From: Styela clava | Taxonomy: Eukaryota; Chordata; Ascidiacea; Stolidobranchia; Styelidae | Assembly: GCF_964204865.1 (NCBI RefSeq) | Contig: NC_135258.1 | Span: forward strand, 8,299,001-8,363,000 | DNA length: 64,000 bases | Reading direction: 5' to 3' | Part shown: positions 11,448 through 24,340 of the stretch, piece after piece | Position numbering within the stretch: the first letter of the stretch is position 1 | How the letters are laid out: each line of letters starts with the position of its first letter | Notes under the pieces: model-generated | The model's input: the letters and a program-made list of their open reading frames with translations, nothing else | The model's database searches: none | Told to the model about the DNA's origin: nothing | Program-made: the position numbers and the translations under genes

Positions 11448-14400
11448 ATGATTATGGACTCTCACAATAATAATGCAATCATGATGAACTGTGATATAAC
11501 TGTGACTGATGAAAATATGAGTGACAAGAGAGATATGAGTGTAATCCTTGTCCCTGAAAATGTCCTAAAGGTACTCAGTGACTCGACATCATCTTATGTT
11601 TCTCCAAAAATTACAAATAAAAATACATTGGAAATACATGGAGCCACTTTCGAAGAGAATACCTTTGTTGATTCAATTGATGGGAACTTGAACACCAAGA
11701 ACGTTCTGATAATAGGCAATGGGGACACCAATTTTGAGGACAATACTGAAAATGGTGTGTTGAAATCATCCGATTTACTAGTCTTGGACCCAAATAATAT
11801 ATGTGTTGTTGGTTTGAGTGAACTGAACACGGAAAACCAAGCAGTCACACTCATCGAAAATGGAACTTCTCAAGAAACAACAAACTCTCTTCCCAGGCCT
11901 ATCAGACCACATCCATCGTCTAAAACAAATGAAACATCGTCTCAAACTCGTACTTTATTAATACAAGAACATTCCAACAAAAGCAACGAGGAAGAAGCCA
12001 CAAGAGAAATTCTCAATTGTATGGATGGTTTTATTGAAAGTTGGGCTACAAAGCACAATAACAGTGAGAAGAAAACGATCAAGTATAAATGCAAAATATT
12101 CAACTGCAATAAAACGTTCAAGACGCAAAAAGAACTTGAAGAACATAATGTTAAACATCAAAAATGTGAGAGATATCCATGTTTGTATCCGTCGTGTCCG
12201 TGGTCATTTTCAACTCCGTATAAACTTAAGCGACATTTAAAATCTCACGATCAAATAAAGCAATATAAATGCACTTATGAGGGATGTAACACAATTTGTT
12301 CAACTAAATATAATCTCCAAACTCATATGAATATGCATAATAAATGTGGAGCATTTCGTGTTTGCCCTGAATGCAATGAAACATTTACTCATTTTGCTCA
12401 ACTCATGAAACATAGACGAACAATCCATAACGTAGCTCCCATGTTCGAGTGTGACGAATGTGGCAAAAAGTTTCATACGACCAGTGGTCGCAACACCCAT
12501 GCCAAAAGCCATATCGTACGAGAATTTATTTGTGGAGTAGAAGGATGCGGAAAACGTTTTAAACGTCGTGCAATTTTTAAAATACATGTAATGGAACACT
12601 CAAATATAAAGCCATTCAAGTGTGAATATCCAGAATGCCGTTGGGCTTTCACAACAAGAGGAAAATTAAGGAGGCATATAATGTCGCATACAAACACTAA
12701 AAGGTATAGCAAATAAAGTTTATCTGTAGTGGCAAGTTACACCTTGCTAATTGATTCAACTAGTTTTTTAAGTACTAATTATTACTTATTGAATGTTTTT
12801 GATAAGTGAGCCATTTGGCTCTACTTTCTGGAAGCTTTATCTTGAAGAAGCTAATCTAAAGTGAAATGAACTAATAAAGCCATTCTATTATTTTTTTGAA
12901 AACTTTTTGCAAACTCTGAAAAGGGAAGCAAACGAAGTTTATATGTTGCTGCAGCCACATGATTGTTGATGGATTTACATGACTAGTTTTTATTTTATTA
13001 AGTCAGACCATTTTGGATTCATTTTGTGAATATTTATCTTTAATTTTATCTTTAATTACCCCAATACACTAGAGTCATTAGTCATAATAGTCTTGTCTCA
13101 AACTTTTTCTAAAATCAAATATTTTACCTTAATAAAATATAAGATGCTCTTTCTCATTATTATTGAATACTTCGCTCCAAAAACTTGATCAAATGTTTTC
13201 TCAGATATCAATGTCCTGTTGAAAACTGTGCCAGTCAATTTTCAAGATTAGAACATTTGAAATCACATTTGAAGGTTCACACATTGAAAAGCAGAAATGA
13301 TGATGAAGGTTTGTGTTAGTTTATTCTGTCATTTGGTTGATTTATCAATAATAGTATTAGTCAGTGGATGGTTATTGGGCACGAAGTGGACTTATGGATT
13401 GATTTGTTGTTGTTGGTGCTTAGACATGGTACTATTGTTGTTGCGGACCAATTGCTTTGAAATTTTCACTTGGTTAGAGATTGTATTTGTCGCTAGAAGG
13501 GTATCTGTTTCTTTGGGGGTTCCCCTAGTATTCACTTAAGACAAGGGTTCTCAACCTTTTTTTTGTCAAGTACCCCCCGAGTCACAAAACAATCAACGCG
13601 AACCCCCGGTAATCAGACACCGAACAAACTTTGTGTTACAGTCCATGAACGCACAGTTGAACCCCATGAGGGCGCTATCGCTTGTATTATTACTCCTTGA
13701 TATGTTGTGATTTTGTTTTTCTGTTAATTTTGATTCATGTCGCTGACCTGATGACTGTCACAGTCTTTCGCGACCCCTTATCTATTGCTATGAATCTCTC
13801 ACTTGTATCAATTCTTATGTGTATATATAATTACATTTGTTACGATTGTCATTATACACGTTTGTCAATTTCCTTGCTTTTGTGTTGATTCTTGCATGAT
13901 AGAAATAAATCATCTGAATATGTGATATATTGACTAACGATTTTTTGAAACAGCAATTTATTGACCAGATGTAACTAAATTAAATCTTCGTGTTGATATT
14001 ATTGCCCTTGTCCTCCGCCCAACTAATGATTTCTTAAAATCTTTCCCAAGTTTTAATAGGCATATTCACTTTCTCCAATGCTCGCAGTACGCTGTCGTAT
14101 AATTTTTCACAGTTCGGTTGCAAAGCCGTGAATTTCACATTGTTGCGTTATAATCACAACAACGCAACATCAGGAAAAATGTACATTTCAATTGGCATTT
14201 AGTTTCAATCGACACGCATTTCCCTCGAGAGTAATAAAGGATGTTAAAAACAGCAACACACGGAAACTCGACTGCCGTCCAAGTACCCCTGGAAATCTTC
14301 TCGTGAACCCCAGGTTGAGAACCCCTGACTTAAGACTTGACTCTTCATCTTGCATTTTATTTTGAACAGGTTCAAATGACTTTGAGGCTCCGGTAGAATC

Positions 14401-17400
14401 GAACGAAGACAATTTACTTTATTATCTTTGTCCTTATGATGAATGTGGATTATTATTCACGACACTAATTGGAGCTAAACAACATATACAAAAAGTTCAT
14501 ACTCAAAATGCAAATGTGACATCTCAAGAGATATCATGTTCAAAAGAAACGGACAATATATTAGGTCAGATTGATACAATTTTTGTTTGCCTCACATTGA
14601 TTCTCTCTTATCGAGCTTTCAATGTACAATATTGTTGATGATATATAATAGAAAATTGTTATTTTTGAAAAGAATCTCTTCTTTCACTGTTGTTAATTGG
14701 GCGCTCCAGAAGTATGTGTACCAATATTGGGGTACGGTAACTAATTTTGTTCGCTTGCTTTACATCAAGTTGTGTAAAAGGACGAAAGCCTATGAGCAGG
14801 GGGTATATTTACTTGGCTAACACAGACAGTCTAGAACTAAAATAAGGAAAATCGGAATAAAATTATGGCCTAACTCTAACCTGGTACACATACTACGGGA
14901 GTAGCATTAACTGGGCCTCCAAGGGTTATTTATTGGTGAAATTGAAAACAATTGTGATGAAGGGACTCCTTATAGTATATCCAAAACTTGCTAAACTTGT
15001 TTAGAGAACCAACAGAAGAAAAATTGTAATATTTTTAAACTTAGATACTCAACCTGTTTCTATTACATTGGAAGCAATGAAGACGAATGATGAAATACTT
15101 GATGATAATAATATTTCTGATGACATAAGTAGCAATGAAAAGGTTCACTTTTATATATTATTAGAAATTTCCTAGTTTTTTACTATTTTTTGAATATTGG
15201 AATGAGCAAAGGCTTCCCTTTTTGCAAGTAAGATATGTGAAAGTAAACAAGAACTTGAACTGATTTAAAATATGTTTAATTTTTCAATTAGGAAACGACT
15301 CCATTTCTCAAATTTGATAAAGCGTTGCCTCTGTAATATTGGAGATGCTTCACCGATTAGTTGGATCTGATATATAAAAGTGCGTTTCACTGTCACAGAG
15401 ACCATTTTCTAGTGTTTAGGCTTAGATATCTGTATGAAGGTATTACCACCTGCTGTTGTAACATTTTGCTTCAATATTTGTTCTAATCAGGTCTTAGCAA
15501 CTGACTTAAAAACCTAGATATTTTTGGTCAAAATTACTATTTACAGTTTAAACATTTGATATAATCAGGAATATTTTGAAACTATTTTTCAGATTATCAC
15601 TGATCAACAAAGCACAGAATCATTACTGAAAACCATGTTGCGAGAAAATCCTGATATACCGGAATCTAATGATATTTTGATCACCAGCGTGACATCTCTA
15701 GCAGAAGGGTCTGGATCTGAAAACATGGTCTATATTAATACTGTACCTGATGCTAAAGTGTCAAATGGACAAACTCTTGAGCTGGCAGGCAGTGTTATAT
15801 TCCCACCAACACAAGGATTATCTACTTCACCTACGTCTACGATAGATCCATCGCAGTTTTTGTTAGGCGGAACTACAGATGAGTTTTCTGCAAATTCTGA
15901 AGCCATGAAGTACATCAATATACCACAATATCCACCATCAAGTTCGACAGATAGATTTCTTAATTTTAATGAATGTGATCAGACTGTTGATCCAAACATG
16001 GTCATGTCGATCCCTGTTTCATGTAAGTTACCTTTAATAATAATTCTTTTTTTCTTTTGCTATAAACGAGGGATGAAAGGATGTGGAGTAATGGAAACTT
16101 TCACTCGGCTCCAGGAAAAATTTGGTACTAGGTTAGGGTTAGGCCATAATTTTATTCCGATTTTCCTTATTTTAGTTGTATTATGAGTTCAGGGACTGTT
16201 TGTGTTAGCCAAGTGAATATACTCCCTGGCACAAAAGATGCTTTCCCTTTACGCAACTTGATATAAAGTAAAGTAGGCAAACAAAATTACGGTAGTTACC
16301 TCTATATTGGTACACATACTTCTGGAGCGCCAAAAAATTTTGAATGTTTTTTGACTTCCTGTTAAAAAAAAATTCATTTTGAACTGCAATTGCAGTTCCC
16401 AACTCTACATTGAATCCTTTTTGGGAAAATCTGTGATCATAAACAAAAAGATAGTTTTTGATCCGTTTGAGTTAAAATAATATGATGATTTACCTTTTGA
16501 TTTCAGTGTTTCAGGGATCGAACAGCACTGTTTCTTCATCTTATGAAACATCTGATGATGATGATTCATCTATTTGTGATTCTAATAATAATCTGGCAAG
16601 AAGCAGCGGATCTGCTCGTACTGATGTTTTCATACATCGGAAACATACATTCGGGTCATCATTAAAGCAGGATGCAACTTCTTCTCATAGTGAAATTTCA
16701 CCTGAATCTCGAGATTCTGTCTCTGAGTTTGATACTGATATCCAATCATTTATCTTTAATAATGGAGTCGATGGGAAACAAGTGAGTATGCATTACATGT
16801 ACTTGGAGAATTTGGTGATGTTCTTCCTTCTAATGAATATTATACCCCTGTAATGGTGTACGTGTAAATTTTTTGGGTACTCTGATGTCTGATTTTCCTT
16901 ATTTTGGTTTTATCTTAAGTGAATATACCCCATAGGTTTCAGTCCCTTTATACAACTTAATGTAAAGTAAGCGAACAAAGTTAGTTACCTCCATATTGGT
17001 ACACTAACTTCTGGAGCACCAAATCGCTTTTCTCATTATCTACAGAACCAATTGCTTTGAAATTTTCAGTGGTTAAAAATTGTGTTTATCACTAGAAGGC
17101 TATTACTTTTATTTATTTCAAAAATTGAGATGAATGGGATTCGTTTTCTTGTATGTGTTGACGCCATCAAATATTGCGCGTCTTGTGACGGTTCGGCGTT
17201 TGCGTTAGTCGTGAAGCATGAGGTCAATAATATAAAATGAATAATCGTAAAATTTAATCGATAAAATTGGAAGCGACGATTGTCAAAACCCGCTTCCATA
17301 AAAAAGTGTTGTTTCATGTGGAAGGTTAAAATACCGAAAGCATTCATCGAAAATAGACAATAACGTTGATTATCAAAAAAAAAACGGATTACCATTTCAA

Positions 17401-18145
17401 ACACTCAGATATACCGCAGCTAATTTCATTAATTTTTTGTACTGACCATGCTGTGTATTACAGTCGCGACCTGGTCTTCACGCAATTCGACTTGGTGTTT
17501 TATGTATATTCACCCAGCGAGGACTTCATAAGCTGTTAAATATATTATACTATTGGTCACGCGTCCGCTAAACTTTTATTAGCAGTCTTGGTCATCTGGC
17601 GTCCGACTCGCACAATCACGTTTCACGCTTATTAAAATATTTAGTGATAAAATGATCATTCATTATGAAGACCTATCGCGGCGTAGTGCTTTGTTGTCGG
17701 TTTATGTCGATTATGACGTTATCATTGGATCATAAACTTAATCTAAAGCCGATACAAATATTACTTTGGGGTTTGCGAGTCTTATACTAGCCAGGGCGCA
17801 GCGTTATACAGGCGTGAAATAAAATAAGCACCATGTGAAGCAACAGCATTCTTGATTACTCACCCAAAAATTTTACAATTTATATCTGTTGTGTTATGCT
17901 ATACCAGTTAACGTTAATGAAATTCTATCCTAGATAGCAATTATATTATTTCTCAGTTTCGAACGAGCATCGCAAAATTCCGTTTGCTAACTTTTTTTTT
18001 TCATTTTCAGGACATTGCATCCATAAATGACAGGTCTTTCTTGAGAAAAAGAAGTCGTATTCCTGACGACCAGTTCATCAAAGAATCACATGACTTGCGA
18101 GGAGATTTCACTGGATCTACAATTAATCTTAACGATTTAGCGTAA
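11448..18145 (+). CDS. ZXD-family-like C2H2 zinc-finger protein, seven coding exons
   Basis: Exons 11448-12703, 13205-13308, 14370-14564, 15045-15142, 15593-16022, 16507-16781 and 18011-18145 join in phase to 830 residues. The start is preceded by an in-frame TGA at 11427. Residues 1-210 are acidic and disordered. Nine C2H2 fingers follow: seven in exon 1 from Cys215, one in exon 2 (CPVENC), one in exon 3 (CPYDEC). The long CxxxxC spacing, the YKLKRHLKSH finger and the CPVE(N/G)C finger resemble the ZXDA/B/C family, which has about ten fingers, so one appears missing. The C-terminal half is Ser/Asp-rich, as in ZXD activation regions, and ends NLNDLA. ZXDC is a nuclear transcription co-regulator of MHC class II genes through CIITA in mammals; a similar role here is only inference. 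AATAAA lies near 18557. Family call fair, gene structure strong. Confidence 0.8.
13542..14327. mobile_element. Non-autonomous hAT element in intron 2 of the ZXD-like gene
   Basis: Termini CAAGGGTTCTCAACC and GGTTGAGAACCCCTG are inverted repeats. The 8-base ACTTAAGA lies directly outside both ends (13534-13541 and 14328-14335), the exact length of a hAT target duplication. The element holds AAGTACCCC segments near both ends and no transposase. Its right end is only 42 bases upstream of exon 3. Confidence 0.88.
14701..14905. repeat. Short palindromic MITE, copy B
   Basis: It starts GCGCTCCAGAAGTATGTGTA and ends with an inverted GGTACACATACTACGGGAGT. The internal AAAATTATGGCCTAACTCTA block is shared with copies A and C. 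It lies in intron 3 of the ZXD-like gene. Confidence 0.65.
16107..16331. repeat. Short palindromic MITE, copy C (inverted)
   Basis: This is the opposite orientation of copy B: it has GGTTAGGGTTAGGCCATAAT near the left end and GGTACACATACTTCTGGAGC at the right end. It lies in intron 5 of the ZXD-like gene, just downstream of exon 5. Confidence 0.65.
16851..17021. repeat. Short palindromic MITE, copy D (diverged)
   Basis: It has the same right half as copy C (CAACTTAATGTAAAGTAAGC, then GGTACACTAACTTCTGGAGC) and a decayed left end. It sits 70 bases after exon 6 of the ZXD-like gene. Confidence 0.55.
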
Positions 18146-19683
18146 TTGATCTCTTTGCTATACTGATAAAGCCTATTAAGATATAATTTATCTGCCGTGC
18201 GTCAGAGATAAACCATGTTTCGAAGACATTCACACTGGTCGGTCCATTTTCGGTAGTACGTTTTAAACATGCCCTGACTGGCTATTAATTTTCGTTCTAT
18301 GTTTCTGTGTTTTGGTTCGTGCAAATAACGGATTTGAGTACATATCATGTATGGCTTAATTTAGGTGTATTATATTTTGAGTTACTCAAACATGATCTAC
18401 ACATAGATGATAGCATATGAATCCAAACACGAGAATCTTGTTGATTAATCTTGATCAATTTGACATTTATTTATTTTATGATATTTTATTTGTTGTTGAT
18501 TTTTTAATATGAACATGATCAACTCAACTTTGCTTCTATTAATTTTTGCGTTATTTAATAAATTTGAATCTGGGATGATCTCAAAGTTTTGTGTGAAAAA
18601 TGACAAGTGCACAGTATGTTGCCCAGCTTTTTAAATAAATCGCTGCGAGTGCACGAATGAGCTTGAGGGAAAATGAGTTGACCACATGCACTTAAACGGG
18701 GAGAGAACTGACAGTGACTGAGGAATTTTCTCATTCCTAAATTATTCCCAACTCGTGCTACAAATTATGTTCTGGCCGACGCCAGCTCATCTTGACTGTC
18801 CCCGAACCGGTTTTTATATACGGCGGCATCACCATCGGGTTCACCACGTGTCGATGATTTCTTATTATGTTCGCTCCCAAAATGGTTTTGGAAGGTTTTT
18901 TGGACCCACTTTGAGCAACCCTACAAAACGAGTCGTGGCCAACGTTATTTATCATTGTAAAGTTACTTTTTATTTATTTATGATGGTGTGCTGAGCAAAC
19001 TCAGGATGTCTTATTAAAATCGATAAATTGGCCTGTCTTTTGGGGCTGTGCATCGACTTGAGTGAGAATTTCAGTCGGCGGAATTCACGGTTCGCTTTGT
19101 CATCGGTAATATGAAAAGCGAGATATCGGGAAACAGGAAATCGAACAAAGTAAGAATTCTAAATATTTTAATTTCTAAAATAAATTAGAATTATACACTG
19201 AGTATTTGGGTACAGAATTAGGCTCGACAAGAGCTGCCAACATTTTTTCGTATCCTTGGAATTTGATTTCAATGTGATGTCATAATGATAAAAGCAGTAC
19301 ATAGCTCCCATAAACTGGGTCAGCCTGTGCTTGGGCTTGCGTCTCGTTATTCGTGAGTTGTATGATATATTATCAATTTGTTTATACATATACTTCAGGT
19401 GATAACCTATTTGCTTAGTGCTAATCACTGAGTCGCTGTATTTGTTATTTTTTTTAGATCATCCGGTATTTTGACGGCACGCGTAATCAATACCGGTAAG
19501 TTATCTTTCGCTAGTATTCGGTGAACTCGTGCTCTATCACCGATTAAATAATTGCCCCTTCAGAGAAGTATTAACAATAATCCATTTGTAACAAAAAGCT
19601 CTGTTTGAAGCCTTGTTTCCGGATCTGTATGCGCTGCTATCGGTGTTGAGACTGGAACAGATTGTATCAGCGAGAGTTATAAA
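18146..19683. other. Intergenic between ZXD-like and PRC1-like genes
   Basis: It contains the 3' end of the ZXD-like gene (AATAAA near 18557) and the presumed promoter and 5' UTR of the PRC1-like gene. No coding exon is recognised. Open frames here lack splice context and family similarity. Confidence 0.5.
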
Positions 19684-22482
19684 ATGCGGGATGAAATCGA
19701 CGAACCTCATTTACAATTGGACAGCGAACAAAGCGTTACCAGTAATATGACAATGGGCGAAAAACTGCATTCTGGTAGTAAAAAGTCAGAACTTGCTGAA
19801 ACAGTAGAGAGTAGAATTCTTATGTTGGAAAGGATCTGGAATGAACTTGGGATCCCGGAGGAACAGGTAATGTGTCTTATTCTTTGTTTTTGTGTTAAGT
19901 AATAATAACACCCATTTCTCAAACGTTTCCGATCTGTCGTACATATGACGTAAATCAAACAATTGTAAAATAAAATCAATGCTCATTAGACGTCACCGCG
20001 GTTATTGATTTTAACAACAAACATTCATAACAACAGACGTCGAATACTGCTTTACGTTGTCATTCTATTTTTACCGCCATTTTGTTTCTACCTTTTTGCT
20101 ATCGTTCAAGTAATGCTGTTTATGGAAAAGATCCCAATACTGTAGGCTGTAGAGTGTAGGGTGTAATCGATTTCAGACATTATAAATTTCCATTGCCTCA
20201 TGGTATGAAGCATTTGGTGTTTCAATGAAATCAACTTTCGTTATTCATTTTATTAGTAATAGTCAAGCGCGCATCTAAGGAAATGTTTCGAAACTGTAGT
20301 TGTAATTGCGAATCCAACGTTTGCTTACTGCTGGTATAATATATTACTTACCTTAACCCTCATCTAACCTTGACATCGCAGGTTCAAGCTAGATATCAAA
20401 CAGTTTGCAAGCATGTGAAAAATTTACTACAACGTATGGTAAACGAAGAGAACAAATTGTTACAAAGCACAAAAAGGAAGCTTTCGGATTATGAAAATAA
20501 AATTGCGGATCTCACGGCAATCCTCGGCGCAACCCCCAGAGTAAACAGGCATGCCTCACGAATTCAAGAACCGAAATCCTTAATTTTAAAAGTTAGTATT
20601 CAGATGAATTTTATACAAAAAAATGAGAACTATTTGTTCAATAAATGCCTGATTATTTCCTTTAAAGAAACACCAGTTGGAATGTGCATTGGATCAACTT
20701 CAGTGCATGTCAGAAAAGAGAAAACTGAAGATGGCAACATTGGTTAAGAAAGCAGAAAAGTTATCATCGAATCTCTCAGAACCTCCACACGACCTCGTTA
20801 CAAACTTTAAACAGAGCGACATTCCATCTCAAAGCGATATCGATTCGCTGAAGCGTTACATCTATAATCTTCAACAAAAAGAATGTATGAGGTAAGGTTT
20901 AGGTCCACCATAATTTTCTGTATGCATATCAGACATATTACCGTGTTTCCCCGAAAATACGACAGGGTCTTAGTTCAATTTACCTTTGAAAAATAACAAT
21001 AGGGCTTATTTTGGGAGGATGTCTTTTATTTTCTTCTATTAAAAACAAAATTACAAAGTAGAGATATCCATTTACTCACTAGGTTAAAAACAACTTGCAC
21101 TGTCTACTAGGTCTTATTTTAAGGGGAGGGCATTAATCTCATTTTTAAACTTTAGTCTAGGACTTATTTTCGGGAAAACACGGTATTTTATCACGAGATG
21201 GAACACTTTCAATATCTGTTGCTTAAAATCTAAAGATTGTTGAAAATGTATATGCTCTTATGTAGTTCAGACGCTCGTGTTGAAACTAAGACCATATTAT
21301 TTCAATATGATTAATATTTTAAAAATATCTTTGGTGAATTTCTTTTAAAAATACAAAATTTTTTAGGTCCCACTTTGTGATATCGTTATAATTTTATCAG
21401 TATTTCAAGCGATAATAAGCAAATATCCAATGTAATTTGCCGAAGGAGTTATAGGATAACGCTTGATATAATTGCCGGTTTGATTTAAAACAATTTGTAG
21501 ATTATCAGTGATATCAATAACCACCATCTGGCTCATTTATGTTCAACGAAATTCGAGATACTAGACTTTAATTAAATCTGTATTGTTTAGGAGACAAAGG
21601 CTTTCTGAGCAACGTCGTCGCCTTCTGAATTTAATGGAGGAAATGGAAATTGAGCCATCGACTGATCTTGAACTGGAAATAGTTATTACTGACGATTCAC
21701 AGTTTAGATTGGATGCTGAAACCAGAAAACAACATTCCTCTTTAGAAGAAAGGCTTTTAAAAACGAAAGAAGAAAGAATGAAACTTGCAACTTACCTACG
21801 AGATGAATTTATCGCAATCTGCAAGAAAGATCAAATTGAAATTGATGAAGAGATCGAACATTTGTTTTCGAGTATTAAAACTTCACACCTAGATTTGTTA
21901 AAGACAAAATTTGAAAGATTATCGTTGAATCAAACATGCCGGAAAACTGATAATAAAGCTTCGAATGATAAATCATTGCACTCAAAAACTACCAGTACAA
22001 CCAAAAATAATCATATTGCCAACAATTCTGCTGCATCTGTCCCCAAATGCTTCGATACTCCAGTTGACGTACAAAAAGACAGACAACCAAATTTAGGAAC
22101 CCCATTTTGTCGTAAACTCAAACGTCGTTCAATATCAGATACAACTCTTGGAGGAAGCGATTTCAAATCCAAGCAACAAGGTAGACAAACAAAGCATAGT
22201 TGAATTTAATTTAAATCTCATCTTTGAATTTGTGAACAGGCCATATTATTATTGTATCTGTTTTTCAACATGCTTAAAGACGTCTTTTTCGATGCTCAGT
22301 TATTTCTACTTATTTAACTTTTGATTTTTTTTATAGGTTCTCACACTCACAAACACCTCTCTCCTTTTCGATTCGGAATGGCAAGAAATGGCACCGCTTG
22401 GCAAACAGCAGGGACAGCGACACCCAATACCAAATCCGTACCACGCCAAAACAAAATTCACCAGCGAACCATTTCAGTTTGA
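19684..22482 (+). CDS. PRC1/Ase1/MAP65-like coiled-coil protein, short form, five exons
   Basis: Exons 19684-19866, 20382-20591, 20668-20891, 21591-22180 and 22337-22482 join in phase to 450 residues. The N-terminus carries the PRC1 signature IWNELGIPEEQ, followed by a coiled coil. Later segments (EKRKLKMATLVKKAEKL, the LKRYIYNL block, the LNLMEEMEIEP block) align in order with the PRC1 dimerisation and rod region. PRC1 bundles antiparallel microtubules at the spindle midzone. The human protein is about 620 residues; here the spectrin-like microtubule-binding domain is not recognisable and the sequence passes straight to a basic Ser/Thr-rich tail. If exon 4 is not spliced at 22180, it reads to a stop at 22203, giving an alternative end. 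AATAAA at 22547 lies 65 bases after the stop. Family call good; microtubule bundling is uncertain. Confidence 0.78.
20941..21183. mobile_element. Tc1/mariner-type MITE with TA duplication
   Basis: The left end CCGTGTTTCCCCGAAAATA is matched inverted by the right end (TATTTTCGGGAAAACACGG). TA flanks both sides. Internal GGGTCTTA and GGGCTTATTTTGGGAGGA blocks are typical of this widespread MITE type. It lies in intron 3 of the PRC1-like gene. Confidence 0.8.
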
Positions 22483-23347
22483 CTTTACTCAGCGTGTGTA
22501 TTTTTAATTTTTTCAATGTATTCTGTATTGTTTTTCGTTCCATTTTAATAAAATCTTTTAGAATATGGACACGAGGTCACGTATCGCGTCGTTGTCCGCA
22601 GTATTCGTCATATCGTTTTGTGCTCTGAGGCTGCTTGAAGTAGGGATCAACATCAACCGAATGTAAACACATGGTATGCAGATATCAATGAACGATCTTT
22701 TAGCCAAATAATGCATCAGGAACTCACGGACTACAGTAATGTAACATTATTTCTAACAAAGGGTTTGATTGGCACAGTTTGTGAATTGCGGGACAAAGGG
22801 TTTTCAAAATTACCTGACAGGCCACTCAAAGTATACAAAATGAAAAAATACAGTTTAAGAATAGAAGAACGTTTTTTTGAACTTAACGGCCGCGCGTTTC
22901 CGATCGCGGTGGCAATTAGATTAGTTAGCTACGCAAAAGGTGTGGTTTGTTTTTGCTTGACTAATCATATCGGGTGACAAACAAATGCAAACTCACGAAA
23001 TATGGACCAATCATACATAGCAACAATCGTGGAACTGCATAAAAACATAAATATATCACAACTGATCGGATTTGGCCCATGTATATACAGATACAAACTT
23101 AAATAAATCTCATATAATTCAAAATGCGTAAAAAGTTACTTGCGCCTGAGGCCATCAATTGATTTCCCCTTCCGCCGCAATACGCGGGTCACACAATCCT
23201 AGTTTAGACTTACACATACACTTAGTTTAGAGACGTTGTGCTCTGTGTTGCAGCTTGCCAAGATATGGGGAACGAAAGTTGGATCTCACTTATTAACTCG
23301 AAGTTGACTAAATTGAAATTTGACAATTTGCTATATATACAGCACAT
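22483..23347. other. Intergenic between PRC1-like and CDIPT genes
   Basis: An 88-codon open frame at 22711-22977 has no family similarity that I recognise and no clear splice or start context, so I do not call it a gene. From about 23150 onward the sequence is the left part of the duplicated unit seen again near 25975 (shared ATCAATTGATTTCC and GTGCTCTGTGTTGCAG blocks). Confidence 0.45.
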
Positions 23348-24147
23348 CGTCAGGCTAATAACCGAATTGCGTAAGTCATTTTTGACGGTTTTGAGTTCTT
23401 TATAAAATAGGTATTTATGTAATGCTGCGCACCTGTCTGTTAACTCAGATTTTATTTTAAGAATTCCAAAACCCATAAAAATTGAGATTTTGCATGACAT
23501 GCAAATTTGTTCAATTGTTTCGTCATAATGAATTATCATTGTTAACGCAGAACTATTGTGACGTCACGAAGGCAAAATAACCTCAGCGAAGGATTTTCGA
23601 GTTTTTGCATCTCAGATTCTTGTTTAACACTTATAAATTTGAATTTATACTGCAGTATAGGAAGGCGTCAACTTGTGATATTCACTGTCGAGTCCAATTC
23701 ACCTTGGTTGGCTACTATATAAGGATACATTGCTGTTTTATTCTTTATATTTAATCTTAGTCTGATTTCGGTGGGTGTGCAGAGCGTGTTATAGTGATGA
23801 AATATATATTTTTAAACATAAAAAATAATGTAATTGTAACAGATTAGCTATTTTGGGGATTAGACATTCGTTTTTGGATTGTTTGGTTTTCAGGACTGGT
23901 GCATATAGTCAAATTGCAAAAATGCGTATGTCCCCAAGTCATAGACACATTTCTGCGTAAGTCACAGTGCGCCACTATGACGTCACATGACTGCGTCTTA
24001 CAAATTAACTTAAATCCGGCTACGATCAAAAAATGAACTATGGCAAATTATTGACTCTCAATGGCATAGCAATAACATTAGGAAGTTTTTTACGTTTTTC
24101 TCAAAACTGCTAAAAATGACTTACGCAAATCGGTTATTAGCGTGACG
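23348..24147. mobile_element. 800-bp inverted-repeat element with ACAT target duplication
   Basis: The left end CGTCAGGCTAATAACCGAAT is matched inverted at the right end (CGGTTATTAGCGTGACG); the arms run about 36 bases with two mismatches. ACAT flanks both sides (23344-23347 and 24148-24151). The second copy of the surrounding duplication, near 26130-26190, lacks this sequence, so it is an insertion made after the duplication. No transposase is encoded. I cannot assign the superfamily with confidence. Confidence 0.8.
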
Positions 24148-24340
24148 ACATGAAATGGAGAAGATATAAGCGAGCACAGCGGCTGTTATATATATATATA
24201 ATATGTATGATTACTAAAATGTTAAACACGCGAGATATAGAGTCAAGGGAATTCATGCTACCAATTAATCTTTTGTCTTATTTGCAGCATTTGAATAATA
24301 TTATGCAGTTATTGTGTACTTCAACAAAGCTTAGTTTGAA

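Noticed and set aside
22711..22977. 88-codon open frame upstream of CDIPT
   Set aside because: No recognisable domain, splice context or conserved feature; it looks like a chance frame.
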